Position numbers and translations under genes: made by a program
Notes under the pieces: model-generated
Database searches by the model: none
Told to the model about the DNA's origin: nothing
The model's input: the letters and a program-made list of their open reading frames with translations, nothing else
IMG/VR virus record: IMGVR_UViG_3300009285_005282
Coordinates: 55,737-119,736 of that record
Origin: a virus
DNA length: 64,000 nt
Direction: 5' to 3' (one strand)
Shown here: positions 16,652 through 24,018 of the stretch, piece after piece
How positions within the stretch are numbered: position 1 is the first letter of the stretch
How the letters are laid out: each line of letters starts with the position of its first letter

Positions 16652-16982
16652 TGTGCAACTCCTCCGCCATTTTGTTGACGAGGACGCGCATACGCTGGTC
16701 GTCAGCCTGCATGACTTGCTCCGCGAGACGGATGCACGCCGCGGAGGCGGCCAAGATGGTCTCCTCGTCCTGGTTGCAGCGGACGCTCACCGAGCAAAGC
16801 CCGTCCACCGCGAACTCGGAGTAGGGAAGGGCGTGGCGTACCCCCCGCGAACGGGTGACGTTAGCGTTGCCGTCCCCCAGGAGCACGTCGACCGTCACAA
16901 CGGCTGTGCTCTGGGCAGCCGTAGGATTCTTTTCTCGTTGCTTTTGTGTTCGTTGGTGGGTCACCGTGGCTTCGTTCTTCAT
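16641..16982 (-). CDS. hypothetical protein
   Basis: A 113-residue protein, ATG at 16982. It has a basic N-terminus (HQRTQKQREKNPTAAQ), a central beta-type region (STAVVTVDVLLGDGNANVT) and a C-terminal helix (IRLAEQVMQADDQRMRVLVNKM). No recognised family. It overlaps the next gene by 11 bp and is part of the same leftward operon. Confidence 0.55.
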   Translation of the reverse strand: MKNEATVTHQRTQKQREKNPTAAQSTAVVTVDVLLGDGNANVTRSRGVRHALPYSEFAVDGLCSVSVRCNQDEETILAASAACIRLAEQVMQADDQRMRVLVNKMAEELHNDG

Positions 16983-16985
16983 GCC

Positions 16986-17408
16986 TCACCCCAGTTGGAT
17001 AGCCGCGGGCTTGTTGAGCACGCGGGTCTGCTGCTTTACTTTTTCGACGACCGCCTTGGCCACCTCCTGCTCCAGCCGGCCGGTGTGCACTGCCTGGTCG
17101 AACTCGGCGGTCCTTACCTTGTACACGACCTCCACTAGCTCTTCCCGCATCGGGTCATCGAAGAGCAGGTCGTACAACCGCCTCCCGTTGAACTCCCGCA
17201 CCTGGGCGGTCGTTACCTTCATGCCAGCTGCTGCAATGCCGGTTTCGGCCACCAGGCCGACCAGCCGTTCACGGGAGGCTTCACGTGCGGCTACCAGGTC
17301 GCGGTAGCTGCTCATCACATCCGCGTGCTCCTCCTCGAATTCACGCAGCGCCGTATGCCGCTCTTGATACTCTCGGGCGGCTACCTGTACTCGTTCGGTG
17401 GTGTTCAC
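16986..17408 (-). CDS. coiled-coil hypothetical protein
   Basis: A 140-residue protein, GTG at 17408 with GAGGAGG upstream. Residues ~5-60 form a charged coiled coil (EYQERHTALREFEEEHADV). The middle has VTTAQVREFNGRRLYDLL and the end is again helical (LEQEVAKAVVEKVKQQTRV). The shape is reminiscent of Gam-like host-nuclease inhibitors, which are also long coils with a small C-terminal part, but no specific motif confirms that. Confidence 0.5.
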   Translation of the reverse strand: MNTTERVQVAAREYQERHTALREFEEEHADVMSSYRDLVAAREASRERLVGLVAETGIAAAGMKVTTAQVREFNGRRLYDLLFDDPMREELVEVVYKVRTAEFDQAVHTGRLEQEVAKAVVEKVKQQTRVLNKPAAIQLG

Positions 17409-17418
17409 TCAAACCTCC

Positions 17419-18090
17419 TCAGCTACCATACAGAGTCTTCAGGATCCGCAGGTACTTGTCTGCGGCAACCAGGTCCTGCTTGAACAAGGTCCTGGCGTGC
17501 CGGTCCTCGAACAGGTGCTGCTTACGTACCTCCTCCGGCGGGTAGGAGAACCCTGACCGAAGCAGGAAGGCAGGGTGATAGGTCGGTAGAACGGGGTACG
17601 AGACGTACTTGTACCAGCCCTCGACCTTGGCGAAGTACAGGCCACCCCGAGCCTCCCCAATGGGCTCGTCCACACCGGTCAGCCCGCGTAGAGCGGAGCG
17701 TCCCAGGGCGAGGATGAGGTAGGGGTCGACCGCGTAGATGGTACTGGCCAGCCTGGGCCAGCAGGTGCGCATCTCCGCTATCGAGGGTTTGCGCGTCCCG
17801 AGCTTGGTGTCCTCGACAACTACCGGCCAGCAGGCGACTACGTTGTCGATAAAGACCTCGTCGCGGGACCACCCCAGCTGCTTCAGGTAGTTGGTGAGCT
17901 CCCCGCCGCTCGCACCCTGCTCGTCGAAAGGGTTGCCCGTTGCGTCCTCAGTAGGACCTGGGCCTTCGCCGACGATCATGACGCGGGCGCACGGGGCACC
18001 CTTCCCCAGCACGACCGAGCTGCGGGTTTGGTGGAGCCCACAGCGGGTGCACCCCTCCCATTCTTTTCGGATGTCGTCAAGGGTGTTCAC
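17419..18090 (-). CDS. family 4-like uracil-DNA glycosylase
   Basis: A 223-residue protein, GTG at 18090 overlapping the previous stop. It opens with GCTRCGLHQTR, the Cys pair that begins the family 4 iron-sulphur site, followed by APCARVMIVGEGPGPTED and GNPFDEQG, the uracil-pocket motif GEGPG. Downstream are VVACWPV, with a further Cys, and LPTYHPAFLLR, the conserved HPA loop. Family 4 enzymes remove uracil from DNA; phage versions can also be polymerase-associated processivity or repair factors. It lies in the replication operon. The iron-sulphur ligands appear mostly present, so it may be active. Confidence 0.8.
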   Translation of the reverse strand: MNTLDDIRKEWEGCTRCGLHQTRSSVVLGKGAPCARVMIVGEGPGPTEDATGNPFDEQGASGGELTNYLKQLGWSRDEVFIDNVVACWPVVVEDTKLGTRKPSIAEMRTCWPRLASTIYAVDPYLILALGRSALRGLTGVDEPIGEARGGLYFAKVEGWYKYVSYPVLPTYHPAFLLRSGFSYPPEEVRKQHLFEDRHARTLFKQDLVAADKYLRILKTLYGS

Positions 18091-18317
18091 GCCCACTCCC
18101 AGTACGGACAATGGTGGCGTACTTGGGCGTGGCACTTACAGTGAGGCTCCCCCGTTGTGGCCTCCAGCCGGTACGCTCGCGCACGGGTCAGCATGGACTG
18201 TACGGTGAGCTGACCCTTCGGTTGTTCGTGGGCGGCTCCCCCGGCGCTCGCTTCGCGCGCGCGCTGCTCCCAGTATTCCGCCAACTCAAGACACTGTTCC
18301 GGGGGCTTCACGGTCAC
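18087..18317 (-). CDS. small Cys/His protein, paralogue of the gene at 16062-16349
   Basis: A 76-residue protein with a GTG start overlapping the previous stop (GTGA). The N-terminal helix CLELAEYWEQRAREASAG parallels that of the 95-residue paralogue, and the end reads RLEATTGEPHCKCHAQ followed by HCP. The conserved core is T-G-E-P-H-C-x-C-H. Probably a small metal-binding adaptor. The duplication within one operon suggests two variants of the same role. Confidence 0.6.
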   Translation of the reverse strand: MTVKPPEQCLELAEYWEQRAREASAGGAAHEQPKGQLTVQSMLTRARAYRLEATTGEPHCKCHAQVRHHCPYWEWA

Positions 18318-18715
18318 CCCCGAGGCGTTGGGCGGACGTGCAGCCCCAACTCCTGGAGTGTGCTAACCCCGCCGCTGTGCACGGGTTGCACCAGTTGCTC
18401 ACCGGATTGGACCTTGAGCGCCTCGATGGTCTTGTCGTACACCTCCTGGAACAGCCGTGCCGTTTCTTTCCCCTGGTCGTCGACGCTGTAGAAGTACTCG
18501 GGTGCCACCAACAGTCGACGGATGGGCTCTGCTACACACCAGTGCGTGGTGCCCAGCACTGGGACACTCATCGGCTGTCCGGTGTTCGGATTTGGCAGAT
18601 TTACCTGCGTGATCGGTAACGCGTTATACAGGCACAGGATGCCCTGGTCGTCTGTCTCACCATACTCCCCCAGAAACGTGGTGCTGCCAGCTCGGACCAC
18701 TGCCAACTTCGTCAT
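18314..18715 (-). CDS. hypothetical protein
   Basis: A 133-residue protein whose ATG overlaps the helicase stop (ATGA). The N-terminal ~75 residues are beta-rich (STTFLGEYGETDDQGILCLY and PVLGTTHWCVAEPIRRLLV), then a helix (ETARLFQEVYDKTIEALKV). No family was recognised. The tight coupling to the SF2 helicase gene upstream suggests a shared function. Confidence 0.55.
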   Translation of the reverse strand: MTKLAVVRAGSTTFLGEYGETDDQGILCLYNALPITQVNLPNPNTGQPMSVPVLGTTHWCVAEPIRRLLVAPEYFYSVDDQGKETARLFQEVYDKTIEALKVQSGEQLVQPVHSGGVSTLQELGLHVRPTPRG

Positions 18716-20085
18716 GCTGTCATCCCTCTCTTTCTCAAATGTCTTCTAAGTTTCTCCCCCATAGCGCGCAGCGGGGGAATCCTATCGTGCAGAACGAGCA
18801 CCACCTCTGGAGTTCTTTTCCCCTCGCAGAGGCGCTGCACCCGTCCCACAGCCTGTTGCAGGTTGTTATCGGAGCTGAACTCCGTAAGGATCATCAGACA
18901 ATCCAGCTTCCGTTTGTTCAATGCCTCCTTGGCCATATCGACCGTTGCGAACACCAACCGATGCTGGTGTAGCTGCGCCAGGCGGTCGGTGTCCACCACC
19001 TGGGCGTCGAGCACGCCAGACCCAGGAAAGCGTTCGTGTAGCAGCCGTGCGTGTGGCTTGGAGACGGTGATGGCCAACACTTCCCTGCCAGCCTGCACGC
19101 GCTGTTGGACAAGATCGGTCACGAAGTCGAGCTCCTCCGGCCGGGTGCCCACGTAGGCACAAAGTTTTCGGTGGTGCAACTCCGCCGAGATTGTTTCAAT
19201 CTCGGCACGGACCGTTGGACTGTTCAAGTCGATGTAGGTGGGCGAGCGCACAACGGTTACGGTGGGCACCAGGTCCTGGGTGAGGTTGCAATGGAACACC
19301 GGACCGATGTGCCAGAGGTACACCAGCTCCAGTCCGTCCGGGCGGTTGAGCGTTGCGGTAGCACCTAGCCGATCCCCCAGAAAGATATTGGCGGTTGCGG
19401 CGTAGCTCGGCGCCCCGAGGTGATGTAGCTCATCCCATACTACTATTCCGAAGTGGGCGGCCATCTCCGGGGTAATACTGTCGACGTACATGCTCAGAGT
19501 GCGCAGCGAGGCAAAGGTGATGGGGCACTCGCGCCACCGCCAGGTGTCGGGCTTACCCTGTATCCACCCCAACGGTCCTCCGAGTTCCAGCTTAGGGGGT
19601 GCTTCGTCGTCGCCGGTGATCTCTCCCGCCCACTGAAGTAGAATGTTGGTCTTGTCGTTGATGACCAACGCGGGAGCTCCCCGTTCGGCAATGGCGTGGA
19701 GGAGGATACAGGTCTTTCCCTTTCCGCAGCTCAGGTTCAGCACCCCCTGTTTGGCCTCACGTAGGTCGTCATAGGCGTCCCGTTGCTCGGTGCTGGTCGG
19801 GTCGAGCGCATCCAGTTCGATGAGGCTGTGCATGGGTGCCGCCTGATAACATTTGGGACGTAAGTCTACAACCTCGTAGGGTAGCTGGTCCAGCTTCAGG
19901 TGTCCACGAGGCACCGCAAAATGGTGTTCGGACTCCCGCCATAGAACGATTGACCGCTCCTCCGCGGCGGGGAACGTTAGGCTGTACCTGAGCACGTTGG
20001 GGTTCACCACGCTCTTTGGTAGCCACAACCAGCCGTCCAGGTAAGCACGATCAGGAAGGCGAACGGGGATAGTGTACCGGGCCAT
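18712..20085 (-). CDS. SF2 DNA helicase (UvsW/XPB-like)
   Basis: A 457-residue protein from the ATG at 20085 (MARYTIPVRLPD), which shares bases with the preceding stop (TAATG). Motif I is LSCGKGKTCILL (~residue 120). Motif II is VVWDELHHLG, a DELH form of the DExH box. Motif III is LGATATLNR, and motif VI is LQQAVGRVQR with the arginine finger. The order and spacing match superfamily 2 helicases such as T4 UvsW and XPB/Rad25-type enzymes. In phages these remodel branched DNA, displace R-loops and move junctions, consistent with the RusA, RecA-like and nuclease genes in this operon. Confidence 0.85.
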   Translation of the reverse strand: MARYTIPVRLPDRAYLDGWLWLPKSVVNPNVLRYSLTFPAAEERSIVLWRESEHHFAVPRGHLKLDQLPYEVVDLRPKCYQAAPMHSLIELDALDPTSTEQRDAYDDLREAKQGVLNLSCGKGKTCILLHAIAERGAPALVINDKTNILLQWAGEITGDDEAPPKLELGGPLGWIQGKPDTWRWRECPITFASLRTLSMYVDSITPEMAAHFGIVVWDELHHLGAPSYAATANIFLGDRLGATATLNRPDGLELVYLWHIGPVFHCNLTQDLVPTVTVVRSPTYIDLNSPTVRAEIETISAELHHRKLCAYVGTRPEELDFVTDLVQQRVQAGREVLAITVSKPHARLLHERFPGSGVLDAQVVDTDRLAQLHQHRLVFATVDMAKEALNKRKLDCLMILTEFSSDNNLQQAVGRVQRLCEGKRTPEVVLVLHDRIPPLRAMGEKLRRHLRKRGMTA

Positions 20086-20555
20086 TATCGTGCAAGCTCC
20101 TGTTCGAGGTCTGCAACTCGGCGCCGCCACTGGTGTACTCCGTCCTCCCAGAACTGCACCGCCTCTGTCGAAATTAGCCCGGTGGCGCGCAGATCCAGCA
20201 CGGCGTAAGCCGCGTGGAGAGCACGCTGCATCAGGTTGTACTCCTCCTCTGACTTCTTACGGCGTTCGCGTGCCTGATCCGCAGCTTCAGCGGCCGTGCG
20301 CTCTGGGCAGTCCACAGTGTGTAGCTCTGCTTTAGCGCGTCGTATGGTGTAGCCGGTCCACGCGGTGCGTTTTCCACAACGTGTGCACACCAGGGTAACG
20401 CGTGGGGGTCTCGTCTTGTACACTTGGCGGCTGACCCAAAAGGCATCCTCACGTTGCCACCGGCTACCGCCCGGTGGTCGTGCGCCGTATGGCTCATTCT
20501 CCTTCGTCCTCTCCGTCTCTGTCCTCGTCTTCGTCTTCGTCTTCTCGTTTGACAT
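20085..20555 (-). CDS. zinc-finger-like protein with basic repeat N-terminus
   Basis: A 156-residue protein. The ATG at 20555 is preceded by AAGGAG. The first ~20 residues are a Lys/Thr/Glu repeat (KTKTKTRTETERTKENE), encoded by DNA that also encodes the acidic tail of the upstream gene in another frame. Residues ~55-85 contain CTRCGKRTAW and a later Cys (VDCPE), a possible zinc knuckle. The C-terminal half is a long charged helix. No specific family. It precedes the SF2 helicase with overlapping stop and start. Confidence 0.55.
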   Translation of the reverse strand: MSNEKTKTKTRTETERTKENEPYGARPPGGSRWQREDAFWVSRQVYKTRPPRVTLVCTRCGKRTAWTGYTIRRAKAELHTVDCPERTAAEAADQARERRKKSEEEYNLMQRALHAAYAVLDLRATGLISTEAVQFWEDGVHQWRRRVADLEQELAR

Positions 20556-20958
20556 GCTGCTCCTTCTCCGGGGTGGGCATAATGTCGTGGTACGTCCAAA
20601 ATTCTCCGAATTCATGCCCGCCTGCGGCCATCATGGACGCCGCCATGTTTCGCAGGATTCTCACCACGGTACCCTCACCCTTTTGTGGGCTTGGTCGGCG
20701 CACGGGTGGTTGGACCCCTGGTTGTACCGTCGTACGGGGAGCCACTGCTGGTCCCTGGGCGACGGCATGCCCAGCGGTGGTTGCTAGGTTTCGCAGCTGG
20801 CGCAGCCGCATGGCACGCTGCTCTCGTCGCTCGTTCTCTACCACCTCCTCCTCGCAGACGCGGTTGTTAGGGCAGACCAGACACGCTCGGTCGGCAGGGT
20901 CGTAGTTACCCAACCCCCCGAGGTCACAGATGACGTCATATCGTCGAAAGTCGTTCAC
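20494..20958 (-). CDS. Cys-containing hypothetical protein with acidic tail, first gene of leftward operon
   Basis: A 154-residue protein. The GTG at 20958 is chosen for the AAGGAGCGGTACA in front of it and because it is the first start after the leftward promoter. A Cys cluster (ICDLGG, CLVCPNNRVC) near the N-terminus suggests metal binding, followed by a charged coil (EEEVVENERREQRAM), a Pro/Val linker and a very acidic end (REDEDEDEDRDGEDEGE). The last 62 bp overlap the next gene. As the promoter-proximal gene it may be an early regulator or DNA mimic, which is speculation. Confidence 0.5.
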   Translation of the reverse strand: MNDFRRYDVICDLGGLGNYDPADRACLVCPNNRVCEEEVVENERREQRAMRLRQLRNLATTAGHAVAQGPAVAPRTTVQPGVQPPVRRPSPQKGEGTVVRILRNMAASMMAAGGHEFGEFWTYHDIMPTPEKEQHVKREDEDEDEDRDGEDEGE

Positions 20959-21078
20959 TGTACCGCTCCTTCGGTGTACCACGCGGAATGTGTTCACGCG
21001 GGGAAACCTTATACCGTGCTCCTGGGGCTCTTTGCCCGGCGCTGAGTCGATGGTAAACTGACCGCAGGAGGCTTCTGC
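20959..21078. promoter_or_regulatory. divergent promoter region between replication and late modules
   Basis: Leftward promoter: -35 GGCAAA (complement of 21031-21036), 17-bp spacer, -10 TATAAG (complement of 21008-21013), followed by GG. Rightward promoter: -35 TTGCCC (21032-21037), 16-bp spacer, -10 TAAACT (21054-21059). The two -35 elements occupy the same bases, so polymerase binding to one should exclude the other. The rightward gene has AGGAGG before its ATG at 21079. A similar divergent layout occurs near 26.15-26.20 kb. Confidence 0.55.
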
Positions 21079-22245
21079 ATGACGTTGCCAGCCGGTCTGG
21101 TGCTCGACCCCTACGATGACAGGTTCGCGTCTCTTCGGCGTTTCTTCCACACGGTTCCCGCGCCGGACTTTATCAAGCGCGCTACGGTGCTCACCACGCA
21201 GCAGCTGTCTCAGCTGCCAGATCACGCCTTTGCCGGCGTGTTGATAGATGGGGAGCGCAGGTTGCGCAAGTACGCCAGTGTCGACCCAGCACACGCGGCG
21301 GTCAACGTACTTTACTTTATCGACGCGTCGCCACAGCTCCCGCCACCGGCACGGGTCAAGATTGCTGCCAATCTGATCCGGGTTTGCAGCCATTACGGTC
21401 TGCGCCCACCGCAGCAGCTCGGCAAGGTCGCCGAGTTGGCGCGTCGGCGGCTGGTAAAGACCGACGGCAACCCCGTTCTCATGCCGGCGCGCGACCCTCG
21501 GAAGGCGTTGAACGAGCCACTGAGCAAGACCGCGGGTTCCCATGTCATCGAGGACCCCTACATCCGGTTGGACGAGCCTTTCCGTGCGGAGCACCGGATG
21601 GAGAAGATTGCTGCGGTGTTTGACGACGGGCGGTGGCCCCTTCGGGGGCACACCGAGGTTCTGCAGGCTGCGGAACGTTATCACGCTGAGCACTCGGGTA
21701 TGCACCCCCGGGTACGCCACCAGATGTGCGTCAAGATCGCCGGTGCTGCCGACCAGCTCGGGGTAACCGTACCCCCATCGCTGCGTGAGTACCAGAGTGA
21801 CTCCTATTCGGAGCCTATGTTGAAGCTGGGCGCGGAGATCCGACAGCAGGTGTGGGCACAAGCTGACGCGTCGGGACGCGGTCCTGACCTGCTGAAGTTG
21901 CTCATGCAGAAGCGCGCCAACGGTCTCTCACCGCACCGCTTCGCCGAGGACCTGGCGTTGATCGACACCGCAACGGGTGTTGACCATCTGTGGGGGCGGG
22001 CCATCACGGACCCCTGGCTCACCACGTTCGGCGGGCAGGTCAAGCACGCCGAGTGGCAATGGGCCGAGAACGGGTCAACCCTGACCGAGACGGAGCTGCG
22101 GCAGCTTCTGGAGCAAGGTCAGGAGCGCCTGCGTGCAGTGTTTGGTGCAGAGCTGGCCAACGGGCTGCAGGAGAACCCCACGGTGGTCTTCGACTCCCTG
22201 CCCACGGACACCAAGCTCGCGCTGGCGCGGTTGGCCCATGCCTGA
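21079..22245 (+). CDS. unknown late-type protein
   Basis: A 388-residue protein, ATG at 21079 with GCAGGAGG upstream, first gene of the rightward module. It is mainly helical with no transmembrane segment. Two Lys-x-Ala motifs occur (EPLSKTAGS and RMEKIAAVF). Residues ~185-235 (FDDGRWPLRGHTEVLQAAE onward to KIAGAADQLGV) look like a conserved helical module. No enzyme motif or known family was recognised. Position before the portal gene suggests a virion or assembly protein. Confidence 0.6.
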   Translation: MTLPAGLVLDPYDDRFASLRRFFHTVPAPDFIKRATVLTTQQLSQLPDHAFAGVLIDGERRLRKYASVDPAHAAVNVLYFIDASPQLPPPARVKIAANLIRVCSHYGLRPPQQLGKVAELARRRLVKTDGNPVLMPARDPRKALNEPLSKTAGSHVIEDPYIRLDEPFRAEHRMEKIAAVFDDGRWPLRGHTEVLQAAERYHAEHSGMHPRVRHQMCVKIAGAADQLGVTVPPSLREYQSDSYSEPMLKLGAEIRQQVWAQADASGRGPDLLKLLMQKRANGLSPHRFAEDLALIDTATGVDHLWGRAITDPWLTTFGGQVKHAEWQWAENGSTLTETELRQLLEQGQERLRAVFGAELANGLQENPTVVFDSLPTDTKLALARLAHA

Positions 22246-23170
22246 CACCTCGGCGGAACAGCGCTTTTTCAGACAGCTCGGGGGTACCGCGGAGCCCCAG
22301 CTCTCCGACAGTGCCTTGCAGGAGCTGGCTGAGGCAGAGGCCGAGAACGACGACGTTCAGCCTGTGGTGGAGTCCCGAGTGGACCCGGAGCCGAAGCCGG
22401 ACAGCGCCCCGGAGGACACCACGCCCTTCGTCCCCCAACGGATGCTGTCAAGCCATGACACCCACCCCCTCGTTCTGGACGCCTTGTTACTACGAGTTTT
22501 CGGACCGGATTGGCTAGGCTGGGAGCCCGAGGCGTTGGCGCAAGAGCTTCGGAGGGTTACCCGGCAGGAGCTCAGCGGAATCAACTGGCAGCAGATCCAG
22601 GCGGTCAAGACTTGCCACCTGGTGGACTCCCCCTGGCGTACTTGGGAGGTGTTCGCGGTGGTGTGTCAGGCGCTGAACAACTGCATCCCCAACTTTCGTA
22701 CGTTACAGGTCCCGACGGTGGCCCAGGTGTTGTGCGCGCTGGACATCATGGGGAGGATTGACAACCATCTGCTGTCCGACGAGGTGGAGCAGTTCATCGC
22801 CGCTACGTTTGTGGAGGAGGGAGTCCACTACCTTCCACCCCCCGCTGACGTCGCGCAGGAGTGGCTCTCCAGGCCGGTGTACCGGTGCACGGTTTGCGGT
22901 CGGGTGGACCGCGACGACTCCAACGACATGTGCGACAGCTGCGGCGCCCCGCAGGACAAGTTGCAACGGGAGCTCACCCGAGACCCGGAGCCGATCCGAA
23001 TTCGTTATGAGGAGTGCTTACAAGACCGGGCGGGGCACTCCGAGCTGCAAGAGACCCCCGTGGATATCCAGGCGGCGCGGCTCCTGGTAGCGCACGACTA
23101 CGTGGTGTTCCGGCGAGCGCAGCTGCAACAGCAAGTAAAGGAGCTGAACCGTGTCCAACTATTCGATTGA
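22238..23170 (+). CDS. unknown protein with zinc ribbon
   Basis: A 310-residue protein, ATG at 22238 overlapping the previous gene by 8 bp. An acidic, Pro-rich N-terminal ~65 residues precedes a helical core (LVLDALLLRVFGPDWLGWEP and WRTWEVFAVVCQALNN). Residues ~210-235 form a zinc ribbon (CTVCGRVDRDD and MCDSCGAP). The core contains DSPWRTWEVF and LCALDIMG, which may mark a conserved phage family, but no function can be assigned. It lies two genes upstream of the portal. Confidence 0.6.
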   Translation: MPDTSAEQRFFRQLGGTAEPQLSDSALQELAEAEAENDDVQPVVESRVDPEPKPDSAPEDTTPFVPQRMLSSHDTHPLVLDALLLRVFGPDWLGWEPEALAQELRRVTRQELSGINWQQIQAVKTCHLVDSPWRTWEVFAVVCQALNNCIPNFRTLQVPTVAQVLCALDIMGRIDNHLLSDEVEQFIAATFVEEGVHYLPPPADVAQEWLSRPVYRCTVCGRVDRDDSNDMCDSCGAPQDKLQRELTRDPEPIRIRYEECLQDRAGHSELQETPVDIQAARLLVAHDYVVFRRAQLQQQVKELNRVQLFD

Positions 23171-24017
23171 AATTGCTCGGGTGGAAGCACAGCTGCGCGA
23201 GATGGAGAAACACGCCGTTGACCCCGGATTGATGGCGCGGGCCGGGCAACGGTTTTGGGGTGCTAACCCGTGGTTGGGTCGCGGGCTAGGAATGGCAGGC
23301 GGCGCCGCTACGGGTGGGGGTGTGGGCTACGTTACCGCCAAGGATGAAGCGTCACGTCCCGCAAGTGTCATCCAAGGAGCGATGATCGGTGCTGGGGTAG
23401 GCGCGCTGGGCGGGCAGTTCGCTACCGCCCGGGGGGTAACCCAGGCGAAACACTTCGGGCAGCGCCAGCTCCACGGCGCGACAGGCTATCTCCCCGAGCA
23501 CGGACTGTTCGGGACCAAGAACATGCCCGCCAACGCCGTTGCGGCGCGAGCAACGCGCACCTCCGCGCTCAAGGACATGGGGTTTCACGTGCCCGAGGTA
23601 AAGTCAGTGGAGGAGTACCGCAAGAACCTGACGGCGCCGTGGCTGTTTGGGGGCGCGCGGGCCAAGCTGTACCGGGCGCGGGATCAGGCGCAGCGCACGC
23701 TGGTTGAGGAGAACATGACCAACCTGCCCGGGGTGGCTCGGGGCTACGTGGCACCACGCGAAGGTCTTCGGCGGCGCGATGTGCTTAAGGCCAATCTGCT
23801 GGCGCAGGGCGGTCTGGGGCTAGGGGCGGGTGCGTTGTTCGCCGCCCCTAGCGTGGTGAGTGCGGTACAGCAGCGCGACCCGAAAGAGGGTGTGCGCGCG
23901 CTTGTGGAGAACGCACCGTACATGCTGGCCTCTGCCATTCCGGTTGCGCCGATGATGGCCGCGGGCAGTCTTCTCTCCGCCGGGGTCGGTAGAGTGCTTC
24001 CTCGAAAGGAGCCGTAA
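23151..24017 (+). CDS. large glycine-zipper membrane-hairpin protein
   Basis: A 288-residue protein, GTG at 23151 with AAAGGAG upstream, overlapping the preceding gene by 20 bp. MEKHA near residue 20 is a variant of the recurring Lys-x-Ala motif. Two Gly/Ala-rich hairpins are present: residues ~40-90 (GLGMAGGAATGGGVGYVT and GAMIGAGVGALGG) and the C-terminal third (GGLGLGAGALFAAP and MMAAGSLLSAGVG). The remainder is helical and basic. Possibly an internal virion protein inserted into the host membrane during DNA entry, or an assembly-site membrane protein. This is inferred from the hairpins and the portal gene next door. Confidence 0.6.
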   Translation: MSNYSIEIARVEAQLREMEKHAVDPGLMARAGQRFWGANPWLGRGLGMAGGAATGGGVGYVTAKDEASRPASVIQGAMIGAGVGALGGQFATARGVTQAKHFGQRQLHGATGYLPEHGLFGTKNMPANAVAARATRTSALKDMGFHVPEVKSVEEYRKNLTAPWLFGGARAKLYRARDQAQRTLVEENMTNLPGVARGYVAPREGLRRRDVLKANLLAQGGLGLGAGALFAAPSVVSAVQQRDPKEGVRALVENAPYMLASAIPVAPMMAAGSLLSAGVGRVLPRKEP

Positions 24018-24018
24018 C

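Noticed and set aside
20959-21861. Leftward open frame extending upstream of the GTG at 20958, antisense to the gene at 21079
   Set aside because: The rightward gene reads as a normal protein, the leftward part has a random composition, and a promoter and ribosome site sit at 20958.
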